Positions 9,176-18,334 of a stretch of 34,839 nt of DNA are shown here, in pieces. Source of the DNA: Bacteroidota bacterium (GTDB taxonomy: Bacteria > Bacteroidota > Bacteroidia > Chitinophagales > Saprospiraceae). The stretch spans positions 1-34,839 of the forward strand of contig JAJRXG010000134.1 in the NCBI GenBank assembly GCA_024276375.1, written 5' to 3'. Within the stretch, counting starts at the first letter, position 1, and each line of letters starts with the position of its first letter. The notes beneath the pieces were generated by a model. That model made no database searches, was not told where the DNA came from, and was given only the letters and a program-made list of their open reading frames with translations. Both the position numbers and the translations under genes were made by a program.

Positions 9176-10861
9176 CTACTCTTGTGAAGTTCTATATGCT
9201 TTGATGGCACCTAGATAACGCTCCAATTCTTTTTTGACCACAGGGTACAAGAAGAAAAGTCCTATCATATTGGGAAATACCAATCCTAAGATCATCGCAT
9301 CCGAAAAACCCCATACCGAACTCATATCCGCTGCAGCTCCAATTACCACAAAGACTAGAAACAATAGTTTGTATGTAAGATCAGAAATCTTGCTTTTGCC
9401 AAACAAATACATCCAAGACTGTAAACCATAATATGACCATGAGATCATCGTACTCACAGCAAACAGAACAACTGCAATTGTCAAAAACGGCCCCGCAAAT
9501 GGTATGTATTTGCCAAATGCAGCTGAGGTAATACCAGCACCCTCTAATGATTCTCCATTGATGATAACGGCTCCGGATCCATCTCCTCCATACATAAATT
9601 CACCACCACCCGTATTGAAAATAATAATCACTAACGCCGTCATTGTACAGATGACTACTGTATCAATAAATGGCTCTAGGAGCGCAACCAATCCCTCAGA
9701 TGCCGCATACTTTGTCTTTACCGCAGAGTGAGCAATCGATGCCGATCCAGCACCAGCCTCATTGGAGAATGCCGCTCGCCGAAACCCCGTAATCAGGACT
9801 CCCATAAGTCCGCCTAGGCCGGCTTGAGGATTAAAAGCTTGTGTAAATATTTGACCTATAGCATCGCCTAAGAAAGTATAATTTACTCCTAAAATATACA
9901 AGCAAGCTAAGATGTACATGAGTGCCATAAATGGCACAATCTTCTCTGTTACCGACGCGATTCTTTTTATGCCTCCGATAATAATGATTCCCACAAAAAC
10001 CATCAGAATTAATCCAATAATAGTCCTTGCCGCTCCCCCTGTCATGCCAAAAGAGCCGGCAAGTTGCATAGCTGCCTGATTGGACTGAGCAGCATTTCCT
10101 CCTCCAAACGAAGCTCCTATACATAAAACCGCAAACACAACAGCCAAAAACTTTCCTAAACTTACAAAACCTCGTTCCTTTAACCCTTTTGTGAGGTAGT
10201 ACATCGGACCTCCATACACGGTTCCGTCCGGACCAATATCACGATACTTCACACCAAGTGTACATTCGACAAACTTGGTGGACATCCCCAAAAGACCACA
10301 GAGAATCATCCAGAATGTCGCTCCCGGACCACCTATGGCAATCGCCAAAGCTACACCAGCTATATTGCCATTGCCCACCGTACCCGAAACTGCCGTTGCC
10401 AATGCTTGAAAGTGTGAAACCTCACCCTCATGACTTTCATCTCTAATTGTATCTACTATATCTCCATCTGCAACGTTTACCTCTGCTTTCTCTACAACTC
10501 CATGACCCTCTACTTCGTCATAGTGACCTCTGACCACACTTATTGCCAGCGGAAACTTTACGATGTTGATAAAACCAAAGTATATCGTAAAAAACAACGC
10601 TCCACATACCAGTAGTATAATGATCGTTGGAATATCTGTGAACGGAAAATTGTGTAGTATAATCCCCAAAAATCCATCCGCTATGGGGGTAAACCACTCA
10701 TTGATTCTTTCGTCCAATCCCTGCTCCTGAGAAGAAGCCAAGAAAGGCATTGTTAATAGTCCTGTGGTCACCCACAACAATCTCATTACTCTACTTTTGT
10801 TCATATACATTTTATTTTCGTGGCGGGAAGATAATAAGAATGATGATATATAACACGTCAT
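9176..10861 (-). CDS. Alanine/glycine:cation symporter (AGCS) family protein
   Basis: Multi-TM protein with AVSGTVGNGNIAGVALAIAIGGPGATFWMILCGLLGMSTKFVECTLGVKYR and GFRRAAFSNEAGAGSASIAHSAVKTKYAASEGLVALLEPFIDTVVICTMTAL, AGCS signatures. True start is probably an internal Met (MYMNKSRVM). Confidence 0.94.
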   Translation of the reverse strand: MTCYISSFLLSSRHENKMYMNKSRVMRLLWVTTGLLTMPFLASSQEQGLDERINEWFTPIADGFLGIILHNFPFTDIPTIIILLVCGALFFTIYFGFINIVKFPLAISVVRGHYDEVEGHGVVEKAEVNVADGDIVDTIRDESHEGEVSHFQALATAVSGTVGNGNIAGVALAIAIGGPGATFWMILCGLLGMSTKFVECTLGVKYRDIGPDGTVYGGPMYYLTKGLKERGFVSLGKFLAVVFAVLCIGASFGGGNAAQSNQAAMQLAGSFGMTGGAARTIIGLILMVFVGIIIIGGIKRIASVTEKIVPFMALMYILACLYILGVNYTFLGDAIGQIFTQAFNPQAGLGGLMGVLITGFRRAAFSNEAGAGSASIAHSAVKTKYAASEGLVALLEPFIDTVVICTMTALVIIIFNTGGGEFMYGGDGSGAVIINGESLEGAGITSAAFGKYIPFAGPFLTIAVVLFAVSTMISWSYYGLQSWMYLFGKSKISDLTYKLLFLVFVVIGAAADMSSVWGFSDAMILGLVFPNMIGLFFLYPVVKKELERYLGAIKAYRTSQE

Positions 10862-11218
10862 TACTCTTCCTAAGAAGTTATGTAATACTTACCAATGATA
10901 CTATGCGCAGTACCAGCAATAAAATATGACCAAAACTTAACATAATATATAGTGTTTATTATTACTCGTTGTGATTTTTGCATCTTACCTTTATATACCG
11001 ACTCGTAGAAGTGATTTAAAACTAAAACTATTGGGTTTGCTACTGAGAATCTCCCGAAAGGAGTGCTTCAATAGTATATCCTCAAGAACTAATACCAACT
11101 CGTTGATTTACAAGTACTTTTGTTTACTTGCTACCATGATTTGCAAGCAAATAAAAAGGCATCATATCTCTATGATATGGACGTATTGAGACGCATCTAC
11201 CCCAATGAAGTGACATAC

Positions 11219-11226
11219 TATCTTTG
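11219..11226 (+). promoter_or_regulatory. Putative Bacteroidetes -7 box upstream of lipoprotein gene
   Basis: TATCTTTG matches TAnnTTTG, ~68 bp upstream of ATG 11294; no convincing -33 element. Confidence 0.35.
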
Positions 11227-11293
11227 TATTGCATAATGATTGATTATAGACCCGTACTCAACACATATTTTATTGTAACCTAATTTTTCTCAT

Positions 11294-11803
11294 ATGAGCT
11301 TTACAGCAAAATTTATCTTTTGTTATTTACTTATTGGATTGATCTGTCTATCCTGTGAGAAACCTAAAAAAGCAACACCAACCGATGGCCTATTGGTAAA
11401 AATAGATCATAGCAGTGGGGATGACTTTTACTACGATGTCGGTGAAGAGAGAACTTATTTTGCTCCTTATCCCTTCAATCATGCCACCATAAGTTTCAAT
11501 GGTCAAACATATGAAATGATCATACTATCTAAGAAAGTAACGCGTGGCAAGACAATCAAGATCAGGCCGATAGCACAATTTACGCTAAGTGATCCGGATC
11601 GGGGAGATTCTTTTGTCCTTGTAGCCGTACCCACAGAGATGGATTTGCAAATCACACAGATCAAAGATTACTACGAAATGACAGTTAAGCAATTTTATTT
11701 TAAACAAATGGTTCAGTATTGGTATTCTAATCGGTATGGATTGAATGGCACTGTCGTAAAAGGCTGGGAGCCTGTCAGCCTAATGGATTTTACAGAACAA
11801 TAG
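11294..11803 (+). CDS. Hypothetical lipoprotein
   Basis: Signal peptide with lipobox LIGLICLSC at the N-terminus; no family recognised. Confidence 0.65.
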   Translation: MSFTAKFIFCYLLIGLICLSCEKPKKATPTDGLLVKIDHSSGDDFYYDVGEERTYFAPYPFNHATISFNGQTYEMIILSKKVTRGKTIKIRPIAQFTLSDPDRGDSFVLVAVPTEMDLQITQIKDYYEMTVKQFYFKQMVQYWYSNRYGLNGTVVKGWEPVSLMDFTEQ

Positions 11804-11805
11804 AT

Positions 11806-13065
11806 ATGACCGCTCCGTCTGTTACACGTTCAGGGATTAGCAAGATGTTGTGCCTGCAACGCAATGCCCCTCAATTGTCCCGATTATCAATCCCAAATCA
11901 AGATCTTCAGTTCAGCTATACACAGGATATAAGCACTATCTCGGAGATTTGGGACAGGCATGTACCCAATGAAAAATTTGCCCAAAGTAGTTATCTCAAA
12001 GCCTTAGATCTATCTAATCCGGATCATCTTTCCAATATATATATTGTAATTTCCGATCGCCAAGAGAATGTTGTGGGTGTCTTGTTGTTGCAACATGCCG
12101 TGTTGGATTTTTCGCGAAGTTTTAAATATGAAAACTATTCGACCGATCATTCATTCTGGTCGAGGTTGTGGCAGAGGTTTAGACAAGTTTCTGTGTCTTG
12201 GGTACGATTCAGAATGATGGTGGTCGGCAATCTATACCTCACCGGACAATACGGCATACATCTTTCGGGCAGTATGTCCGATAGATTTGACGTTGTTCAA
12301 GGTATAATGCAAAGGCTAAAAAAGGAGTTCTGTAGGACTTCATTAAGATTCAGCGGTATATTGTATAAGGATTATTTTGTTACAGAGGCATTAGAGAATC
12401 CTTCTGCCGGGAGACTATTAGTCCTTGAGCCGGATCCCAATATGATTTTACCATTGCGATCGTCATGGACAAATTTTGAAGATTATCTCAAGGATATGAA
12501 GTCCAAATATCGTATTCGCTTGAAAAGCGCTCGAAAAAAATTCAGTGGGGTCACCCGAAAGACCTTGACAACAGCAGATATTCAATACTACAATGATCGG
12601 CTCTATGAATTGTATGAAAAAATACTCAACGGATCGGGATTTGTATTGGCCAAAGGAAAGCAAAACTACTTCAAAACCCTACGAAAAGAATTGGGCAACT
12701 CCTACCAGATAATTGGATATTTCATCGGGGATCACTTGGTGGGTTTTTACTCATGGATATTAGAAGAGGACAAATTAGATACGCACTTTATAGGTATTGA
12801 GCCCTCCTTAAATACAAAACATCAATTGTATCTCAACATTCTACTAGATCTTGTGTCTGACGGAATCGAGAACAAGGCAAGACGTATATTCTTCTTCAGA
12901 ACAGCATTGGAAATCAAGAGCTCGATCGGAGCCATACCGTATCGTATGGTTTGTTATTTTTGTCATACCAGTTATCTTATCAACAGTTTGCTTCCCATGG
13001 CCTTTAAGTATTTTGTTCCCAAGCAGTCTTGGACGCAGCGTCATCCTTTTAAAGAACCGCTATAA
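11806..13065 (+). CDS. GNAT/FemAB-like acyltransferase
   Basis: MKSKYRIRLKSARKKF followed by YELYEKILNGSGF and IIGYFIGDHLVGFYSWILEEDKLDTHFIGIEP, typical of peptidoglycan-bridge/GNAT-like proteins. Confidence 0.6.
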   Translation: MTAPSVTRSGISKMLCLQRNAPQLSRLSIPNQDLQFSYTQDISTISEIWDRHVPNEKFAQSSYLKALDLSNPDHLSNIYIVISDRQENVVGVLLLQHAVLDFSRSFKYENYSTDHSFWSRLWQRFRQVSVSWVRFRMMVVGNLYLTGQYGIHLSGSMSDRFDVVQGIMQRLKKEFCRTSLRFSGILYKDYFVTEALENPSAGRLLVLEPDPNMILPLRSSWTNFEDYLKDMKSKYRIRLKSARKKFSGVTRKTLTTADIQYYNDRLYELYEKILNGSGFVLAKGKQNYFKTLRKELGNSYQIIGYFIGDHLVGFYSWILEEDKLDTHFIGIEPSLNTKHQLYLNILLDLVSDGIENKARRIFFFRTALEIKSSIGAIPYRMVCYFCHTSYLINSLLPMAFKYFVPKQSWTQRHPFKEPL

Positions 13066-13090
13066 ATATATAAGGCCATCCTAAGAGGTG

Positions 13091-13426
13091 TTATGATTTC
13101 TTGGCATGCCTACTGACAAAGATACTTTCTTGGATTTCATGATATTTCTCCAACCTTTGGATTTCGTCTTTGGTAAAATACGGACTGGAGCTCAAGTCTA
13201 AATCTATAACTTTATAACGGTTGATCTGCAACCAAAGAGAGGCCAACAAGATCATCAATACAATAATGCTGGCGGCGACTTTCAGCTTTGATCCCCAATG
13301 CCAGCCATCTTTCTTTGGTGCGTCATATTCTAAACGTCTTTCCAAGCGATGCCAGAGTTCTTTGCGCAGCGGTATCGGTTGTTGCGTCACTCCGCTCGCT
13401 ATAATATCGTCTATACTTTTCTTCAT
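13091..13426 (-). CDS. Small single-TM protein downstream of ECF sigma factor (possible anti-sigma)
   Basis: 111 aa, short cytoplasmic N-terminus, one TM (VAASIIVLMILLASLWL), adjacent to and co-directional with the sigma gene. Confidence 0.5.
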   Translation of the reverse strand: MKKSIDDIIASGVTQQPIPLRKELWHRLERRLEYDAPKKDGWHWGSKLKVAASIIVLMILLASLWLQINRYKVIDLDLSSSPYFTKDEIQRLEKYHEIQESIFVSRHAKKS

Positions 13427-13459
13427 CTTAATGGATTATTTTTACTTAACAATTCATAC

Positions 13460-13999
13460 TTATGCGATTCTGCTACGATTATATTTTTTTTTAATAACAT
13501 TTTGCAGTTTTCGGCGACCAAGTAGGAGTTGAGACTTGGAAGTATTGATACTAATGCCGAGCATTTCAGCGATTTCTCTGTGTTTGTATCCTTCTATGAC
13601 ATAGAGATTAAAAACGGTACGATATCCTTCCGGCAACTGATTTAGCAAATCCAGAATTTCTTCATATTCCAACTGATAATCCCACTCGATCATCGGCTCA
13701 TCGGTGATTTTGTCCAAAGAAACTGTCAAGAACTGAGATTTCCTCTTGCGTAGCTCCATGAGACATTCATTGATAACAATTCTTTTTAACCATCCTTCAA
13801 AACTCCCGTTACCCTTAAAAGTGTCAACCTTGCTGAAAATTTTGTAAAAGGCTTGCACCAAAATATCTTCAGCTGTCTCCACCTGCTTTAAATAACGCAG
13901 ACATATGGACATCATCAAGGGAGCATATTGACGCCACAATTGATTTTGTGCCTTGCGGTCATTTCGCTGACATCGTTCAATCAATTGTACTTCGTTCAT
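13460..13999 (-). CDS. RNA polymerase sigma-70 factor, ECF subfamily
   Basis: YAPLMMSICLRYLKQVETAEDILVQAFYKIF (region 2) and LNQLPEGYRTVFNLYVIEGYKHREIAEMLGISINTSKSQLLLGRRKLQ (region 4). Confidence 0.95.
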   Translation of the reverse strand: MNEVQLIERCQRNDRKAQNQLWRQYAPLMMSICLRYLKQVETAEDILVQAFYKIFSKVDTFKGNGSFEGWLKRIVINECLMELRKRKSQFLTVSLDKITDEPMIEWDYQLEYEEILDLLNQLPEGYRTVFNLYVIEGYKHREIAEMLGISINTSKSQLLLGRRKLQNVIKKKYNRSRIA

Positions 14000-14048
14000 C
14001 CGCCGCTATGGTTTATTGCTAGTCTCCGGAGATATTGTTTACTAAAAT

Positions 14049-14209
14049 GTTACTATTCAGGTAGGCGTCATTTTGGCTAAAAAAAACACTTTCCCCGTCA
14101 TATTTTCACTATTTTATTCGCCGTAGCGCTGCTATGTCTCAAAAAATAAGCGTCATCTGACGAAAAAATTGCCTTTTTCTATCTCAAAAGCACCCTCCTG
14201 AATAGTAAC
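14049..14209 (+). mobile_element. MITE-like element, copy 2 (161 bp)
   Basis: Same ends as copy 1; perfect 8-bp flanking repeat actaaaat (14041-14048 and 14210-14217). Confidence 0.92.
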
Positions 14210-14487
14210 ACTAAAATACTTAGTTCTGAAATATCTTGCCATTAACTTTCAAAAATATACTTGCCTATATAATAGTAGATGATCTATAACCCCTAAATGG
14301 TGTATCAAAGGTGAGGTCTTTTCATAAAGAAACTCAATATCCGTTGTTATCATAGCTACTCACCTGCCATCGCGTCCAATCCAGATACCTCTTCGGTCTC
14401 TTCAATACCATAAATGATAACAACAATATTAAATGGACAGTCGCAACGATTTTAACTATACCTCTCAAAATACACACTTCCTTGAAA

Positions 14488-14519
14488 GTAGCCTTACTTT
14501 TGTGACAGAAGAAGGCTAC
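14488..14519. promoter_or_regulatory. 8-bp inverted repeat enclosing a TACTTTTG -7 box upstream of ade (putative operator)
   Basis: GTAGCCTT-N16-AAGGCTAC; TACTTTTG (14495-14502) matches TAnnTTTG; ~75 bp upstream of ade ATG. Confidence 0.35.
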
Positions 14520-14595
14520 CACTCAGTAGAATAGCGGGATAAAACAAACAAAAGAGGATCGACATTTCGGATTCATCCTACATTAATCGTTCATT

Positions 14596-16221
14596 ATGAA
14601 TTCTATCAGAGGACATTATATTGACATCTACAATCGACGTACGTATAGCGCAGAAGTCACCATACACGATGGATGTATTCACTCTATCAACGCGATTACA
14701 GAGTCTGTCCCACAACAATATATCTTGCCGGGATTTATCGATGCACATATCCATATCGAAAGTTCGATGCTCGTCCCATACGAATTTGCGCGTATCGCAT
14801 TGAAGCATGGTACTGTTACCACGGTTTCGGATCCTCATGAGATTGCCAATGTCATGGGGGTGCAAGGCATACAATACATGATCGATAATGCGCGTGATGC
14901 ACTTTTGAAATTTCACTTCGGTGCACCAAGTTGTGTTCCCGCTACATCTTTTGAAACAGCCGGTGCAAATATTGATCCCCCTCAAATCAAAGAACTCCTT
15001 GCCTCCGAGGATATCTTCTATCTCGCAGAGATGATGAACTATCCCGGGGTACTCAATCAAGATCCTGATGTCATAAAGAAGATAGAATATGCCAGACTAG
15101 CTAACAAACCGATAGACGGCCATGCTCCGGGACTCCGTGGGACACAAGCTCGAGAGTATGTCAGCGCCGGTATAACAACCGACCACGAATGCTATACCTT
15201 GGATGAAGCTCTCGACAAACTCAAATTTGGCATGAAAATCATCATCCGCGAAGGTAGCGCTGCAAAAAACTTTAACGCTTTGCATCCGCTGATTGCCTCC
15301 CACACAGATCGTATTATGTTCTGTAGTGACGACAAACATCCCGATGATCTGATCGAAGGACACATCAATGAATTGGTAGTACGATCCTTGCAATTGGGAT
15401 ATGATCTATACGACATCCTTCAGATCGCCTGTATCAATCCCATAGGACATTACAATCTTACAACGGGCAGCTTGAGAGTCGGAGACCCCGCAGATTTTAT
15501 CACGGTGCGGGATACCGAAAATTTTGAAGTGATTTCTACATACATCAATGGCCGTTGTGTTATGCATAATCATCAGACTGAACTGCCACAAAAAGTACAT
15601 CCCATCATGAATCAATTTAACATCAAGAAAACGACCCGGGATGACTTTATCATCAAAAACAACACTTCACAAGTACCTGTTATCCAAGCGATTGATGGTG
15701 CCTTGATCACTGAAAAATTTAATTGGATTCATGGTCAAAAAGCGGAAACTCTTCACTCGAATTCTCGTCAGGATATATTAAAAATCGCTGTCATCAACCG
15801 CTATCGTCCTGCTCCCGTTGCACTTGGATTTATCAAGGGATTTGGGATTCAATCGGGAGCCATAGCAAGTACTGTGGCCCATGACTCTCACAACATCATT
15901 GCAGTCGGCGTTGATGACGCGGATATATCCGCAGCAGTCAATCTACTTGTAAAATCCAAAGGAGGATTGTCAGCCGTACGCAACAACCATAGTATCACAA
16001 TTGCCTTGCCGATCGCCGGATTGATGAGCGACCAAAGCGGTCAAGAAATAGGACAACAATATGCCACTATCGATCAATATGCAAAAGACATGGGCTGTAC
16101 CCTTACAGCGCCGTATATGACCTTGTCGTTTATGGCACTTCTCGTCATTCCCAAGATAAAGATCAGCGATCTGGGTATGTTTGACGCTGAAACTTTTACA
16201 TTTTATACATCGACTCAGTGA
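14596..16221 (+). CDS. ade: Adenine deaminase
   Basis: YILPGFIDAHIHIESSMLVPYEFARIALKHGTVTTVSDPHEIANVMG, IDGHAPGLRG, YVSAGITTDHE, IREGSAAKN and FCSDDKHPDDL are characteristic of Ade. Confidence 0.96.
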   Translation: MNSIRGHYIDIYNRRTYSAEVTIHDGCIHSINAITESVPQQYILPGFIDAHIHIESSMLVPYEFARIALKHGTVTTVSDPHEIANVMGVQGIQYMIDNARDALLKFHFGAPSCVPATSFETAGANIDPPQIKELLASEDIFYLAEMMNYPGVLNQDPDVIKKIEYARLANKPIDGHAPGLRGTQAREYVSAGITTDHECYTLDEALDKLKFGMKIIIREGSAAKNFNALHPLIASHTDRIMFCSDDKHPDDLIEGHINELVVRSLQLGYDLYDILQIACINPIGHYNLTTGSLRVGDPADFITVRDTENFEVISTYINGRCVMHNHQTELPQKVHPIMNQFNIKKTTRDDFIIKNNTSQVPVIQAIDGALITEKFNWIHGQKAETLHSNSRQDILKIAVINRYRPAPVALGFIKGFGIQSGAIASTVAHDSHNIIAVGVDDADISAAVNLLVKSKGGLSAVRNNHSITIALPIAGLMSDQSGQEIGQQYATIDQYAKDMGCTLTAPYMTLSFMALLVIPKIKISDLGMFDAETFTFYTSTQ

Positions 16222-16277
16222 TAGTGCTCTTGAAAAATGAGCCCTCTCCGCTGCGTGACTATTTTATCAAAATAGAT

Positions 16278-16393
16278 GTTACTATTCAGGTAGGCGTCAT
16301 TTTGGCTAAAAAAAACACTTTCCCCGTCATATTTCCGCTATTTTTTCTGCCGTAGCGCTGCTATGCTTCAAAAGCACCCTCCTGAATAGTAAC
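16278..16393 (+). mobile_element. MITE-like element, copy 3 (116 bp, internally deleted)
   Basis: Same ends; perfect 8-bp flanking repeat aaatagat (16270-16277 and 16394-16401); lacks ~45 bp present in the other copies. Confidence 0.92.
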
Positions 16394-16417
16394 AAATAGA
16401 TTAATCTGAAGGAGATT

Positions 16418-17311
16418 TTACTTTTCGAAATAGTGAGCGCTCATGTATTGATCGTTGGCAAGTGAAGACTGATGCAATTGCAGTTGAATACAAAGCCAGC
16501 CACCCTTCTGTTGCGTTGACAAATGGCGGAAGCCCACTTGTTCAAAGGTCGTAAGAATCGTTGTTTCATCGCCTTCCAATATACCTGAAAGTAAAACAAC
16601 CCCACGATCTTTAAGCATAGTTGACATTTGATATGCACAATCTATCAGCACGTTTCTATTGATATTGGCCAGAATAAAATCGTAGCGATATGCCTTCAAT
16701 AGATCGAGCTCACCGGTAAAAAGTTTTATGCGCGTAGCACTATTCAATTGGAGACATTTTTTAGCACAATCGATGGCTTGAGGATCGTTGTCGATGGCAT
16801 CTACTGATGTCGCACCAAGCATCTCCGCCACAATGGCCAGCAGTCCAGTACCACATCCAAAATCCAAGACAGTGGTTTCGGTAAAATCCATGGATTTCAT
16901 ATTTTCGATCATCTGATAAGTGGTTTCGTGATGTCCTGTACCAAAAGCCATCTCGGGATCTATCGTAACGATGAGTGGTGTATCAAACTCAGCCTTGTGA
17001 AAAGTCGCTTTTATCGCGCAAAACCCAGGAATCACTATCGGTTTAAAGGAAGATTCCCATACCTGATTCCAGTTCTGATTTGGCAAGTTGATCAATTTAA
17101 AATCTTCAACTCCGATACCATCGAGCCTATCCGAAATATGTGATTGTGCTCGCATGAGAAAATCAACGTCTTCATGAAACAGATACAAACTGTGCTCTGC
17201 TTCATGGATTGCTTCTACCCCAAAGGAATCTAGCAAGGCTATGGTGATATCCCTTCTTTGTGCTGACAAATTATCAATAGAGAGCTTATAAACAACCTCC
17301 GGATTATCCAT
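16418..17311 (-). CDS. prmA: Ribosomal protein L11 methyltransferase
   Basis: DPEMAFGTGHHETTYQMIENM, TVLDFGCGTGLLAIVAEMLGA, FILANINRNVLID and LSGIL. Confidence 0.95.
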   Translation of the reverse strand: MDNPEVVYKLSIDNLSAQRRDITIALLDSFGVEAIHEAEHSLYLFHEDVDFLMRAQSHISDRLDGIGVEDFKLINLPNQNWNQVWESSFKPIVIPGFCAIKATFHKAEFDTPLIVTIDPEMAFGTGHHETTYQMIENMKSMDFTETTVLDFGCGTGLLAIVAEMLGATSVDAIDNDPQAIDCAKKCLQLNSATRIKLFTGELDLLKAYRYDFILANINRNVLIDCAYQMSTMLKDRGVVLLSGILEGDETTILTTFEQVGFRHLSTQQKGGWLCIQLQLHQSSLANDQYMSAHYFEK

Positions 17312-18185
17312 AAATCTCTTTCTTGGCAGCCTTTAGGGTATTTAGCAGCAGAGAAGTTACGGTCATCGGACCGACACCGCCCGGCACGGGAGTAATAAAG
17401 GAAGTTTTGGGTGCTACATGCTCAAAATCCACATCACCTACGAGGCGATATCCACGCTTTCTGGACGCATCATCAACTCGATTGATGCCAACATCAATGA
17501 CCACTGCACCTTTCTTAATCATATCTGCTGTCACAAAATGAGCCCTACCGATAGCTGCGATCACAATATCCGCACTGAGGATTTCATCAGCGACATTCTT
17601 GGTACGGCTATGCACGATTGTCACTGTACAATTGCCGGTATCTCTTTTTTGGCTCATGAGAATCCCCATAGGCATCCCGACAATATTGCTTCTCCCTACC
17701 ACAACGCATTTTTTTCCACTAGTCTCGATGCTATAGTGCTTAAGCATATGCAATATCCCTTGCGGTGTAGCAGGAAGGTATGCCGGAAGCCCGAGTGTCA
17801 TTCTACCAAAATTCATTGGATGAAAACCATCGACGTCCTTCTTGGGATCAATAGCCAAATTGATCTTGTCCGGATCAATGTGCCCGGGCAATGGAAGTTG
17901 AACGATATAGCCATCGATGGATACATCTTCATTCAAATCTCTGACAATATCGAGAAGCTCTGCCTCACTGATCGATTGATCTTTCTTTATGAGGGTAGAT
18001 TCAAAACCCACCTCCTCACAAGATCTAACTTTACTTCGCACGTAGGATTGGCTCGCAGGGTTATCCCCTACCAACACTGCTGCCAAATGGGGAACTTTAT
18101 ACCCTTGTTGTTTAAGCGACTCAACTTCCTTAGCGATATCTGCCTTTACTAACGCTGAGAGCTTTTTTCCATCGATTAAGGTCAT
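17304..18185 (-). CDS. folD: Methylenetetrahydrofolate dehydrogenase / methenyltetrahydrofolate cyclohydrolase
   Basis: AAVLVGDNPASQSYVRSK, DGYIVQLPLPGHID, DVDGFHPMNFGR, VVVGRSNIVGMPM and TPVPGGVGPMTVTSLLLNT. Confidence 0.97.
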   Translation of the reverse strand: MTLIDGKKLSALVKADIAKEVESLKQQGYKVPHLAAVLVGDNPASQSYVRSKVRSCEEVGFESTLIKKDQSISEAELLDIVRDLNEDVSIDGYIVQLPLPGHIDPDKINLAIDPKKDVDGFHPMNFGRMTLGLPAYLPATPQGILHMLKHYSIETSGKKCVVVGRSNIVGMPMGILMSQKRDTGNCTVTIVHSRTKNVADEILSADIVIAAIGRAHFVTADMIKKGAVVIDVGINRVDDASRKRGYRLVGDVDFEHVAPKTSFITPVPGGVGPMTVTSLLLNTLKAAKKEIYG

Positions 18186-18334
18186 ACAAATATATATTTC
18201 TAGAGCTTGAATTTGCTATCGTGTCAATGATTCGCCACATTTGTGAAAATCAAAAAATAAAGTTTCAAAAATAAGCCTATACTTGAAGGCGTTATCATGA
18301 AATTCTTCTTTTTTTTTCATCTAATCTATAAAAA

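Noticed and set aside
10971-11189. 72-aa ORF containing IPTRRSDL, reminiscent of the Illumina-adapter translation PTRRSSDL
   Set aside because: The DNA (ccgactcgtagaagtgattta) does not match the adapter sequence CCTACACGACGCTCTTCCGATCT; the peptide similarity is coincidental and the ORF has no coding support.
14334-15615. Minus-strand ORFs 14334..14522, 14578..15060, 15097..15393, 15192..15416 and 15406..15615
   Set aside because: All but the first lie antisense within the clear ade coding sequence; the first overlaps the putative ade promoter region and has no recognisable motif.
17418-18152. 244-aa + strand ORF opposite folD
   Set aside because: folD on the minus strand is unambiguous; the + strand translation has no family features.
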